Origin: Larix kaempferi
Lineage: Eukaryota > Streptophyta > Pinopsida > Pinales > Pinaceae
Assembly: GCA_027924585.1 (NCBI GenBank)
Contig: BSBM01000994.1
Coordinates: forward strand, 11,908,501-11,972,500
Reading direction: 5' to 3'
Length of the DNA: 64,000 bases
Both the position numbers and the translations under genes were made by a program. The notes below the pieces were generated by a model, which had not been told where the DNA came from, did not search any database, and saw only the letters and a list, made by a program, of their open reading frames with translations. Below, in pieces: positions 48,035 to 59,654 of the stretch (within the stretch, counting starts at the first letter, position 1; the number at the start of each line of letters is the position of its first letter).

Positions 48035-50598
48035 ATGAGTGAACAAGATGTTAACCCCGATTCCGGTGGAACACAAGAAAACCCAAACCTTGGACCCAAT
48101 GCCGAAGAAAACCGTGAATGCAATCCAAATGTCGAACAAAACCAAAACCCACAGCCTAATTTTGAACAAGATGACATTAACCACTATGTAAATGAAATGC
48201 AAGTGCACACTCATGAACTTAGAAACTTGGGTGAACCATCTCGATTGTCTCTTGCCACGTCAATTGAGAACTCAATCGACTCCCTCGTACATGCACACCA
48301 GCAATTGATAGACATGATTGAATTTAGATCTAGGATACGGGAGTACTACTCCACAGGCATCTCCAAGGAAGCAATAAAAGATTTGAACATTTCAAAAGCC
48401 CAATTATATAGTATGTTCACCGAGCCGAAAACAGGCCAACCATCGAACATTACAAAGCCACGTGTTTGCATGGATTGGTGTCATTACCAACCGTGGAGGG
48501 ACAATTGGATGCAAAGGTGGTTCATGGTGTACGATAAACCTCCCTGCAATAATAGGGAGGTTCCACAGTACTTCCTTCGCCAACTGTGGGCTGAGTTTTG
48601 CCTTAGTTTACACGTGAACTATTTTGACATAACTGAGTTCCAGGGTGTTGGGCATGGCTCTGCCCAAGATTGACCTGCTGCCAGGAGGAACCCACTGAGA
48701 GGGCCACCAGCTCCGAGGCGCGACCCCAAATCCTCTCCCCAGCCACCTCACTTGCCCCATAAGCTTGATCAGATCGAGGTTGCAATGAGGAATGTTGTGC
48801 GTGGTCTCCTCAGACACACCTCCTTTGTAGCAAGGACTACAGTGGAGAGGTCGGGTGACCTTGATAGAGGTCCAGGGGCAGGGCCTTCACGACAGGGCTA
48901 GGATAGACCTATGACCGATGGTAGCCATGCTGGGCATTCTAGTTCTACGGGGACAATGCCACATCTTTGGCCCCATTGCAGGCACACTTGCCCTAGCCTG
49001 ATCGGGGGTTGTTATATGGATCAGGTCAGCAATTTTTTTAATGTGTTTTCAATCATCACTTTATAACTTGTAAAGTATTTTGAAAGTATTTTTGTTTGAC
49101 TTAAAATATTATTTCAATGTACAGTTACTCAAAGCTGATACACCAAGATGGGAGAACGTAGAATCTCCCAACCTAGATGCTGCAATGGCAGCTGCAACTG
49201 AAATTGCAGCACCCCACATGGAGGTATTTTCAGTACCTGACACAATTTTGTTATTACTTATGTCATTTATATTACTCAAGTATTTATATTTATGGCATAC
49301 ACGTTGATAGTTCATACAATGTTTTTGAATATCTTGATTTCCTAGATAATGACTTGTTTAACATGTTCATAACATGCATGCATTTTGTTTCCCATAGGTG
49401 TTTCATGACTACGGTGATCAGCCACACCCGCCAGGGATTGGCACATCACCATATACATAGGTACAATGTGTAGTTATAAGCATGCTTTTAATTTGATTTG
49501 TTACGGCTTACTATGGTTTAATTTATTGTTTGTTTAGTAAATTGAGATATTACAAATGTATATGTAGGTTCCACTAGTAGCTCTGTCTCTTCATTTTAGT
49601 CCTGTGTATCCACCCTCTCCCATGAGTCCCCTCCCTCACTTTCATCTAGACCCCTCCCTACGTCCACCCCCTCCCTTCCATCCAGCCCCCCTTCTCTGGC
49701 CATACTCCCCCCTCCATCCATCCTCCCCCACTCACCCGCCCCCCTACGTCCATACATCCCCCCCAATTTATCCACGCCCACATGTCTATCCATCCTCCCC
49801 CATTCGTCCATGCCCCCCCTCCCTTCCACCTTGCCCTCTTCATCCACAAACTCCCATTTGTCCATCCTCCTCCCTCCATGCAAGACTGCCCTCCCATGCA
49901 CCATCCCTCAACACTATCCCTAGCCCTTTCCGTTCGATACCCTCTATCCTACAGCTGGCAGGGGTTCATAGTCCACATCGTCCTCCTCCACCCCATACCA
50001 CCATGTCTTCTCCCACCATATCATCGCCACTTCACACCATTATTATGGTGTCTACTCTTCCAATATCGTCATCAGTATCTCCAGTGGTTGCACCTGTAGT
50101 GGCTGCCATTACATCTATGCCCCCCCCCATCATTGCATCGGAGTTGGTGGTCCAGCCATCTGCTCCACCTGCTAGCCCAGAAGGCCAACCATGTCCATCG
50201 TCGGAGCTGTTCATGGTGAGAATCAAGTTAATTTATAAAAATATTTTGATGCATTAACAAAAATTAATTTAAGCAATTATGTCTTTTCAATGAAATGATT
50301 GTTTTAAATGTTGTAGGCTGGAATTACTAAGAGGCTCCGCAGATCCAGGACACCTGTCCAACATTTCCACTCATGTCAGAGGTGATTTATTTAAGATTCG
50401 AATTCTACATTTGTTTTATAAATGTGGTAAATGTTGCAAATGCTTGAAAATGACGGTATCTTATATCATTTGTTCTAGAGCCCGGAGAGACGGTCTACTC
50501 CTAGACGAACAAAGACCCAAGGCACCGGTAGCTCGAAGAGTAGGAATGTCGACTTTGGATCTGCACTTGGGAGTGATGGCGGTGGTCACAATGCTTGA
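48035..50598 (+). pseudogene. Six-coding-exon gene of unknown function, probably transposon-borne
   Basis: Coding exons by eye: 48035-49024, 49125-49223, 49398-49460, 49568-50215, 50317-50381, 50481-50598. All introns begin GT and end AG, and the sum is 1983 bases, exactly 661 codons with the final TGA at 50596-50598. Three internal stops (TGA 48671, one TAG near 48899, TAG 49458 at a CAG-type donor) all fit C-to-T change. Residues 1-60 are Asn/Glu/Gln-rich; 95-200 look folded and Trp-rich (MDWCHYQPWRDNWMQRWF); exon 4 is a Pro/Ser/His-rich linker of about 216 residues; the end is basic (SPERRSTPRRTKTQG). No family recognised. The 5' end lies on a dispersed GC-rich repeat, hence the transposon idea. 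Confidence 0.55.
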
Positions 50599-52199
50599 CA
50601 CGCCATGTGTTATGTACATTAGCCATGATGTGCCACTTTTGTGCACCAGTTTTGATGTACTTTGTATCTACGGCACGAGTTGCCATGTATTTTGTATCTA
50701 CGGCATGAGTTGTCGCATTTTGTGTAGGGAACGAGTTGCCATTGTACGTACATTGGGAACCATGTTCCACTATTCGCCAGAAATTGTATATGTTTGGATG
50801 AGTTTTGTAGCCTCGATGTACATGGATTTTCAGTTATGTGATTTATATATCTCGTTTTCTAATGTGCTTGTGTCATGTTGTGTGTATCATGATGTGATGT
50901 TGTGTAAATTTGGGTTTTACCTAGATCTTAGAAGAGAAGTTGGATATCGTAGTTCAGCTTGGTTTATCTTTCCACATGTAAAAGATTCTAATGGTATCTA
51001 TGTTAAGAGAACATTGTAAACATAGGCTAACTCAAACAAAATCATGTGTGAGAATTAATCTAAAAACAAACGGAATAAATGGATGGACAAATCACACCTC
51101 ATGGCACATAAGATATATATTGGGAACTTGAGTACTAGGAAAATAACACTTAAAAATAGAAAATGTCCATTGTCTTCAAAAGATTAAAATGAGATCCAAC
51201 ATGATTTTTAAAATCTCTACATAATGAGATCCAAAAAGGCCATACTCTACATAATGAAATGTTGTCACTAGTATTTATTTTGACCATTTTGTCTACTTAA
51301 GATCATGCAACAAATTAATAACCAAGTTATGCAATCATTTCTTAATCAATTGTCACCATACAAATAGGACAACCTTGAGCACGATGTATAGCTAGTTCAT
51401 TAATTCTCACTCACAGATATAGCCACCTTTGATTTGATGACCATCACATCCACTACCATTTACAATTAGGACTTTCTTAATTTATCATTATGTGATAGTG
51501 ATCTAATTTTATGTATGCATATATGTGTATAGTGGTTTGGATTCAAATGTATGCAGATGAATATATATGTACAATGAAAATGATTTAATCTTTACATGTA
51601 TTATAATTTAGGGCTAGATCTTAGGATACACAATAGGGTTTCATTGTGATTAGAATACAAACTAGGGTTTATGCTACCAACTAGGGTTTTTACGCTAGGC
51701 TCTCGTGTTTCTAGGCTAGGATCCAAGCTCCAGGGTCACCATATTAATGTTTAATTCCACTATCATGTCATCATTCTCACCAATACCATGCCCACTACTA
51801 CAATCACCATCAAGCCTCTCAATCCCACTTTGAACATTTCCCATACTTCCAAGTTAAAATTGATAGGTCTTGTTGTTAAAATCTTTTCACTTATTTATTC
51901 ACATAGACAAATCCACTCTTGTGAAAGATTTGTTGTAGCTTGGTACATGCAAGTTCACATGCAATAATACTTGAGAGATCATTTTACCCCATGATCCATG
52001 GAAGACTCATTGGAGTCATATGAACCTCATTGTCATCAACCCAACCATGGTCAAGATGCCAAGATGCATCCTTAGTAGACAAAACCTCATGTTGGCACCC
52101 ATACCACACTCAAAGATAAAAAATTCTTTGAAAGGGCATGTTTGGGGGTTGAGGGAATCTTGATTTTTTTATAATCACACACGAGAGGTTCTTAGAGTC
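50599..52199. other. No gene seen
   Basis: Downstream of the multi-exon gene. 50620-50800 repeats a CGGCAYGAGTTGYC-type motif, perhaps its 3' end. The rest is AT-rich, with a short (TA)-rich stretch near 51100-51120 and no ORF of interest. An apparent frame 50411-51019 overlaps the last exons and is a shadow. Confidence 0.4.
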
Positions 52200-53653
52200 A
52201 AATACATTGGATATAAATAAATTCCCCAATGCCTTCATCATCTTCATCACCATTGCCATCATCATCAATGCCTTCATCATCATCACCATCTTCATCATCA
52301 TCACCATCACCATGACCATCAACTTCACCACCATCACCACCATCATCAACTTCACCATCTTCATCATCATCACCATCTTCGTCATCATCACCATCTCCAT
52401 CTTTTGGATGCGAAATGAAACCATCACCATCTTCATCATCACCATCACCATCACCATCAACCTCACCACCATCACCATCATCATCAACGTCACCATCTTC
52501 ATCATCATCACCATCTTCATCGCCATAACCATATCCGTCTTTTGGATGCGAGACGGAACCATCACCATCACCATCACCATCATCATAAACCTCACCACCA
52601 TAACCATCATCATCAACGTCTCTATCTTCATCATCATCACCATCACCATCTCCATCTTTTGGATGCAAGACGAAACAATCACCATCTTCATCATCACCAT
52701 CACCATCACCATCAACCTCACCACCATCACCATCATCATCAACTTCACCATCTTCATCATCATCACCATCCTCGTCATAGTCACCATATCCATCTTTTGG
52801 ATGCGAGACGGAACAATCACCATCTTCATAATCACCATCACCATCACCATCAACCTCACCACCATCACCATCATCACCACCATCACCATCTTCATTCTCA
52901 TCACCATCTTTGTCATCATCACCATCTCCATCTTTTGGATGCGAGATGGAACCGTCACCATCTCCATCATCACCATCACCATCACCATCAACCTCACCAA
53001 CATCCCCATCATCATCACCATCACCATCACCATCACCATCAACCTCACCCAAACCCTAGCCCTAACCCTCACCCAAACCCTAGTACTAAGCCATCTTCTC
53101 CATCCTCACCATCACCATCACCGTCACCATCAACGTCTTCATCATCACCACCATCTCCATCATCATCATTGACTCTAACTCTAACCCTAATTCAATTTCC
53201 TTCTATAACCCTAGCCCTAACCCTCACCCAAACCCTAGCACTGAGCCATATTCTCCATCCTCACCATCACCATCACCATCACCATCAACGTCTTCATCAT
53301 CACCACCATCTCCATCATCATCATTGACTCTAACTATAACCCTAATTCAATTTCCTTTTATAACTCTAGCCCTAACCCTCACCCAAACGCTAACACTAAG
53401 CCATCTTCTCCATCCTCACCATCACCATCACTGTCACCATCAACGTCTTCATCATCACCACCATCTCCATCATCATCATTGACTCTACCTCTAACCCTAA
53501 CTCTAACTCCAACTCTAACTCTAACTCCAACTCTAACTCTAACTCCAGGTTCCTCATCAAAGCCTCCATCATCATCATCTTCATGACCATCGCCATCGCC
53601 ATCACCATCACCGTCAACCTCTTCATCATCATCACCATCATCATCATCATACA
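52200..53653. repeat. ATC/GAT minisatellite with embedded unique motif
   Basis: Long (ATC)n-type DNA in which a CTTTTGGATGCGAGACGGAA-like motif recurs at about 52401, 52538, 52656, 52793 and 52931 (spacing 118-139), giving a higher-order repeat. After 53040 a unit of about 155 bp with CCCTAA tracts repeats three times. Long ORFs exist on both strands (Asp/Gly-rich on minus, His-rich on plus) only because stops cannot arise easily in such repeats. Confidence 0.9.
53045..53560. repeat. Interstitial telomere-like CCCTAA-rich tracts
   Basis: CCCTAACCCT and CCCAAACCCTAG variants at about 53049-53082, 53207-53241 and 53362-53396, and CTCTAACTCCAACTCTAAC repeats at 53485-53550. The plant telomere repeat read on this strand is CCCTAAA; these are imperfect and mixed with ATC repeats, so not a telomere. 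Confidence 0.6.
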
Positions 53654-55829
53654 TGCCCGGTGGAAGATTTTCCAGAGTCAACCCCCATGTGCAAACATTA
53701 CACACTCCCTCACTGAGCGAAACCCTAGTTTCCAAAATGGACATACAAGATGAGGGCGAGGCCACCGGGATGGAGGGAGGGGCACCCCTAGCACTAGCCC
53801 GGTGTGCTTAATCCAATGGAGTCGACAGTTCATCGATCCAAGTCATAGTCTTCATTCTATGGCTCGTTCCACCACGCATCCAAAAGGCCTTCAGAGACAC
53901 CTGCTGGATACCTGCCGAGGGTGTACAACTCCAACCGTGTAACAAAATCGGGTTTCGGGGAGTCCTACAGGTGTGTCTATGCAGGTTCTGGCCAGGAACG
54001 CTAGCCCTAAGTGCCCGGTGGAAGATTTTCCAGAGTTGAACCCCGTGTGCAAAAATTGCACACTCCCTCACTAAGCAAAACCCTAGTTTCCAAGATGGAT
54101 GTACAAGATGAGGGCGAGGCCACTGGGCAGGAGGGGAGGGGCACCCCTAGCACTATCCTAGTGTGCTGAATCCAATGGAGTCAATGGTTCATCGATCCGA
54201 GCCATGGTCTTCATTCTATGGCTCATCCCGTCTCGCATCCAAAAGGCCTTCAAGGACACCTGCAGGATACCTACCGGGGGCGTAGAACTCCAACCGTGCA
54301 ACAAAACTGGGTTCTAGGGAGTCTTGCAAGTGTGTCTAGGCAGGTTCTAGCTGGGAACACTAGCCACAAGTGCCCGGTGGGTGATTTTCCAGAGTTGACC
54401 CCTGTGTGCAAAAATTGCACACTTCCTCATTGAGAAAAACCCTAGTTTCCAAGATGGACGTACAAGACGACGGTGGGGCCACCGGGCCGGAGGAGAGTGG
54501 TACCCCTAACACTATCCCGATGTGTTGAATCCAACGGAGTTGACGGTTGATCGATTTGAGCCACGGTCTTCATTCTATAGCTCGTCCCATCGCGCATCCA
54601 GAAGGCCTTAGGGACACCTATTGGATACCTACCGGGCGTGTAGAACTCCAACCGTGCAACAAAACTGGGTTCTAGGGAGTCCTACAGGTGTGTCTAGGTA
54701 GGTTTCGACCGGGAATGCTAGCCACAAGTGCCTACTGGGTGATTTTCCAGAGTTGACACCCATGTGCAAAAATTGCACACTCCCTCACTAAGCAAAACCC
54801 TAGTTTCCAAGATGGATGTACAAGATTAGGGCAGGGCCACTAGGCTGGAGGGGAGGGGTACCCCTTGCACTATCCTAGCATGCCGAATCAAATGGATTCG
54901 ATGGTTCGTCAATCCAAGCCATGGTCTTCATTCTATGGCTCGTCCTGTCTAGCATCCAAAAGGCCTTCAGGGACACCTACTGGGGGCATAGAACTCCAAC
55001 CGTGCAACAAAACTACGTTCTGGGGAGTCATACAGGTGTGTCTAGGAAGGTTCCGATCGAGAATGCTAGCCACAAGTGCCCGGTGGGTGATTTTCCAGAG
55101 TTGACCCCCGTGTGCAAAAATTGCACACTCCCTCACTGAGCAAAACCCTAGTTTCCAAGATGAGGGCGGGGCCACCGGGCCAAAGCGAAGGGGCACCCCT
55201 AGAACTATCCCGGTGTGCTGAATCCAATGGAGTCAATAGTTCATCAATCCAAGCCACGGTCTTCATTCTATGGCTCGTCTCATCTCGCATCCAAAAGACC
55301 TTCAGGGACACCTGCTGGATACCTGTTGGATACCTGCCGGTTGCGTAGAACTCCAACCATGCAACAAAACCAGGTTCCTGGGAGTCATGCAGGTGTGTTT
55401 AGGCAGGTTCCGGCCGGGAATGCTAGCCACAAGTGCCCGGTGGATGATTTTCCAGAGTTGACCCCCGTGTGCAAAAATTGCACACTCCCTCACTGAGCAA
55501 AACCCTAGTTTCCAAGATGGATGTACAAGATGAGGGCGGGGCCATCGGGCCGGAGGGGAGGGGAACCCCTAGCACTATCCCGATGTGATGAATCCAATGG
55601 AGTCGACAGTTCATCGATCCGAGCCACGGTCTTCATTGTATGGCTCATCCCGTCTCGCATCCAAAAGGCCTTCAAGGACACCTGTTGGATACCTGCCGGG
55701 GGCGTAGAACTCCAACCATGCAACAAAATAGGGTTCCGGGGAGTCCTACAGGTGTCTCTAGGAAGGTTCCAGCCAGGAACACTATCCCTTAGTGCTCGAT
55801 GGAATATTTTCCAGAGTTGACCCCAGTGT
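53654..55829 (+). repeat. Satellite array, subfamily A, forward, period about 358 bp
   Basis: Six monomers starting at 53654, 54012, 54371, 54729, 55077 and 55434 (TGCCCGGTGG or variant, then GATTTTCCAGAGTTGACCCC), with a truncated seventh from 55793. Each contains GAGCAAAACCCTAGTTTCC, GGAGTCGACAGTTCATCGAT and GTCTCGCATCCAAAAGGCC. Short ORFs in every frame recur with the period and are not genes. Confidence 0.95.
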
Positions 55830-57768
55830 GAAGACCATGCCAAATTTGCTAAAGGGGGCCATTTCTCGACTGGAGGCCCCCCAGCATGCGTGGCCACTGT
55901 GGACAAGTCTGCAATGGCCAGGTGGACCTGTGGGAGGCGACGTAATCCAAGTCCTCTTGCTGGTTTGGGTTCCGTGGCCCCGAGTCAAATCCTCCAAGTG
56001 TCCCTGAACGGCCGTGGGGTGCCCGACTAGAATGCCCATAGCGCCCAAACTGTGGCTCGGTTCGCGAATCCATCGACTCCGGTGGGTCTGGGATGCCGGG
56101 TTTCAGCTAAGGGAGCCCCCACAGCGTGCCTCAAAGACCTGGAAGTGGTTCCAATGGGCCATCCTCGGAGCTAGGGTTTTGCTTAGTGAAGGCCATTCCA
56201 AATTCGCTCAATGGGGCCATTTCTCGTCCGGAGACCCCCGAGCATGTGTGGCCACCATGGACAGGTCCACTATGGCCTCATGGACTTGTGGGAGCTGACG
56301 GAATCCAAGTTCGCTCACCGATTTGGGTTCCGTTTCCGCGGAGAAAATGCCCAAAGTATCCCTGAATGGTCCTAGGGTGCCCGACTAGAATGCCCGTAGC
56401 GCCTGAACCGTGGCTTGGTTCGCAAATCCATCGACTTCGGTGGGTCCTGGATGGTGGGTTTCAGCTAGGGGATCCCCTACAGCATTCCTCGAAGACCTAG
56501 AAGTGGTGACAATGGGCCATCCCTGGAGCTAGGGTTTTTCTTAGTGAAAGCCATTCCAAATTCGCGCAAGGGAGCCATTTCTCATCCGGAGGCCCCAGGG
56601 AATACGTGACCACTGTGGACAGGTCCACTATGGCCATGTGGACCTATGGGAGCTGACGAAATCCAAGTCTGCTCGCTGGTTTGGGTTTCGTTGCCGTGGA
56701 GCAAATGCCCAAAGTGTCCTTGAATGGCCAGGGGTGCCCGACTAGAATGCCTGTAGCTCCCGAACCGTGGCTTGGTTCGCGAATCCGTCAACTCCAGTGG
56801 GTTTGGGATGCTAGGTTTCAGCTAGGGGACGCCCCATAGTATGCCTCGAAGACCCGAAAGTGGTGCCAATGGGCCATCCCCGAAACTAGGGTTTTGCTCA
56901 CTGAAGTCCATTCCAAATTTGCTCAAGGGGGCCATTTCTCGTTCGGAGGCCCCCGAGCGTGCGTGGCCACCATGCAAAGGTCCACTATGGCCACGTGCAC
57001 CTGTGGGAGCCGACGAAATCCGAGTCTGCTCGCCGAGTTGGGTTCTGTGGCCCCGGGGAAAATCCTCTAGGTGTCCCTGAACGACCCCGGGGTACCCAAC
57101 TAGAATGCCCGTGGCGCCCAAACCATAGCTTAGTTCACGAATCTGTCAATTCCAGTGGGTCCGAGACAACGGGTTTCAGCTAGGGGACCCCCGACATGTC
57201 CCCCGAAGACCCGAAAGCGATGCCAACGAGCCATCTCCAGAGCTAGGGTTTTGCTTAGTGATGGCCATTCCAAATTTGCTCAAGGGGGGCATTTCTCCTC
57301 CGGATGCCCCTTGGCATGCATGGCCACTATGGACATGTCCACAATGGCCATGTGGACTTGTTGGAGGCGATGGAATCCAAGCCCTCTTGCAGGGTTGGGT
57401 TCCGTGGCCCTGGGGTAAATCCTCCAGGTGTCCCTGAATGGCCCCAGGTTGCCCAACTAGAATGCCCATGGCACCTGAACCGTGGCTCGGTTCGTGAATT
57501 CGTCGACTCTGGTGGGTTCGGGATGACGGGTTTCAGCCAGGGGACCCCCCACAGTGTCCCCCGAAGACTCGGAAGTGGTGCCAACAAGCCATCTCTGGAG
57601 CTAGGGTTTTGCTTAGTGATGGCCATTCCAAATTCTCTCAAGTGGTGCATTTCTCGTCCAAAGGCCCTCGGGTGTACATGGCCACCGTGGTGCTCGACTA
57701 GAATGCTCGTAGCACCTGAAGGCCATTCCAGATTCACTCAAGGGGGCCATTTCTCATCCGGAGGAAGA
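55830..57768 (-). repeat. Satellite array, subfamily B, reverse orientation, period 358 bp
   Basis: GGCCATTTCTCG-type markers at 55857, 56215, 56573, 56930, 57288 and 57645 give five full periods of 357-358; the last marker, at 57745, follows after only 100 bases. On the minus strand each unit reads GAGCAAAACCCTAGCTC, then a GAGTCGACGGATTC-like block and GCCATTCAGGGACAC, recalling subfamily A. Confidence 0.9.
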
Positions 57769-57772
57769 AGAA

Positions 57773-57912
57773 GATCAATTTTCGACAAAACAATGTAGTT
57801 AGCAAAAAAAGATCAATTTTCGACAAAACAATGTAGTTAGCAAAAAAAGATCAATTTTCGACAAAACAATGTAGTTAGCAAAAAAGGATCAATTTTCGAC
57901 AAAACAATGTAG
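57773..57912 (+). repeat. Four 38-bp tandem repeats
   Basis: GATCAATTTTCGACAAAACA units start at 57773, 57811, 57849 and 57887. Two inverted copies lie at 58244-58316. Confidence 0.95.
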
Positions 57913-57915
57913 TTA

Positions 57916-58241
57916 TTACATGTGGAGGCAGTGGTTTCCCATGGAAAATGAGTGTAGGGTTGAGCAGAGGAAAGATGTTGGGAAATTGGCTATTACATTA
58001 TCTTTTTCGATGGGCCGCTGTAGGTATCTATTCTTTGGCGGCTGTAGGTATCTACACTTTTCTTCCGAGGGAAATCCTATTTCTCTCGGAAGAAAAGCAT
58101 AGATACCTACAATCACCATATTTCCTTCTGTAAACCACTTTCCCATCAGAAAAGCTAATGTAATAGCCCATTTCCAAACATCTTTCCTCTGCTCAACCCT
58201 ACACCTATTTTCCACGGGAAACCGCTGCATCCACATGTAAT
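57916..58241. repeat. 326-bp palindrome (hairpin) at the centre of the inverted complex
   Basis: ACATGTGGAGGCAGTGGTTT at 57918 pairs with the complement of 58220-58239 (AACCGCTGCATCCACATGT). The match continues through GTTGAGCAGAGGAAAGATGT and TTACATTA to a centre near 58075, where CTTCCGAGGGAAAT meets its complement. Arms of about 150 bases match by eye at more than 80 percent. Confidence 0.9.
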
Positions 58242-58243
58242 AA

Positions 58244-58316
58244 CTACATTGTTTTGTCGAAAATTAATCTTCTTTTGCTAACTACATTGTTTTGTTGAAA
58301 ATTGATCTTCTTCTAG
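58244..58316 (-). repeat. Two inverted 38-bp repeats
   Basis: Complement of the units at 57773-57912 (AACTACATTGTTTTGTCGAA and a second copy with one change). Confidence 0.9.
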
Positions 58317-58317
58317 C

Positions 58318-59172
58318 TCCAGACGAGAAATGGCCCCCTCGAGCGAATATGGAATGGCCCTCACTGAGCAAAACCCTAGCTCTGGGGATGGTCCATTGGA
58401 ACCGCTTCCAGGGCTTCAAGGCACGCTGTGGGGGGTCCCCTAGCTGAAACTTGGCATCCCATACCCACCAGAGTTGACAGATTCACGAATGGAGCCACGG
58501 TTCCGGTGCCACAGGCATTCTAGTTGGGCACCCCGAGGCCATTCAGGGACACTTGGAGGATTTGCCACGGGGCCATGGAACCCAACCCGGCAAGAGGACT
58601 TGGATTCCATCACCTCCCACAGGTCCACATGGCCATTGTGGACCTGTCCACAGTCGCCACGCATGCCCGGGGGAATCCGAACGAGAAATGGCCCCCTTGA
58701 GCAAATTTGGAATGCCCATCACTGCGCAAAACCCTAGCTCCGGAGATGGCTCGTTGGCACCGCTTTCGGGTGTTCAGGGGACACTGTGGGGGGTCCCCTA
58801 GCTGAAACCCGCTATCCTGGATCCACCGGAATCGACGGATTCACGAACCGAGCCACGGTTCAGGTGCCACAGGAATTCTAGTCATACACCCCAAGGCCAT
58901 TCAGGGACACTTTGGGCATTTGCTCCGTGGCCACGGAACCCAAACCGGTGAGCAGACTTGGATTCCGTCGGCTACCACAGGTCCACGTGGCCATAGTGGA
59001 CCTGTCCATGGTGGCCACGCATGCTCGGGGGCCTCTAGACGAGAAATGGCCCCATTGAGCAAATTTGGAATGGCCTTCACTGAGCAAACCCCTAGATCCG
59101 GGGATGGCCCATTGGCACCGCTTCCGGGCCTTCGAGGCACCGCTTCCGGGTCTTCGAGGCACGCTTTGCAGG
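58318..59172 (+). repeat. Satellite array, subfamily B, forward
   Basis: CGAGAAATGGCC markers at 58324, 58682 and 59040 give two full 358-bp periods and a partial third that ends in a short duplication of CCGCTTCCGGG near 59120-59160. It is the mirror of the array at 55830-57768. Confidence 0.9.
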
Positions 59173-59515
59173 TGACTTGAAAATCCCTTCCATTTTTCAG
59201 CAATAAAACAAAGAAGTTCAACGTACAGATTTTCAGGAAAGCTTGTCAACCAATCAAATAACCGAATACAGGGAGATAACCATGCCCAAAACATTCAAGC
59301 TATTATAAAACTCTTGTTTATCAAGATAAGGATGGACTATGTGTACATTACGAGAATATAGTTGAATGAAGTCGCTTTGATGAACTTTTCCTCTTGCTCT
59401 CTCTAGAATGCATTTAAAAGCAGGGAGTATTGTCCGAGCTTCTGTGAAAAATGAAGGATTCGTTGTCATTGCTAAGAGAAGTTCTAAGGTCAGTTTCTGG
59501 TAAAACAAAGATTTT
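59173..59515 (-). other. Protein-like fragment between satellite arrays, possibly captured gene sequence
   Basis: Minus-strand frame 59254-59508 reads KLTLELLLAMTTNPSFFTEA and QSDFIQLYSRNVHIVHPYLD, and continues in another frame after 59255 (LFDWLTSFPENLYVELLCF). The amino-acid mix looks like a real protein, in contrast to the satellites. Not recognised; single copy in the window. Confidence 0.35.
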
Positions 59516-59529
59516 ATAAATCGAGCGGG

Positions 59530-59611
59530 TGTCCTTGAAGACCTTTTGGATGCGAGACGGAATGAGCCATAGAATGAAGACCATGGCTCCGATCGATGAA
59601 CTGTCGACTCC
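59530..59611 (-). repeat. Satellite subfamily A fragment, reverse orientation
   Basis: Complement of part of the A monomer: GGTGTCCTTGAAGACC, TTTTGGATGCGAGACGG and GATGAACTGTCGACTCC. It completes the order A(+), B(-), B(+), A(-). Confidence 0.85.
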
Positions 59612-59654
59612 GTCCATATCGATGAAGTTTATGAAACATCTAGGAAAGTTGTAG

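Noticed and set aside
50411-51019. ORF of 202 codons
   Set aside because: It starts within an intron of the six-exon gene and overlaps its last exon in another frame; the spliced frame is better supported.
52110-53327. Long ORFs on both strands (Asp/Gly-rich 284-320 codons minus; His-rich 261 codons and Ile/Thr-rich 321 codons plus)
   Set aside because: All are translations of an ATC/GAT minisatellite, where stop codons are rare in every frame. The D-x-D-G pattern imitates calcium-binding repeats but there is no other protein feature.
57773-57912. Regular 38-bp repeats as a possible CRISPR array
   Set aside because: The units are directly adjacent with no unique spacers, and the context is a plant nuclear satellite complex.
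53700-59200. Numerous 60-160-codon ORFs on both strands
   Set aside because: They recur with the 358-bp satellite period and have no conserved frame or protein features.
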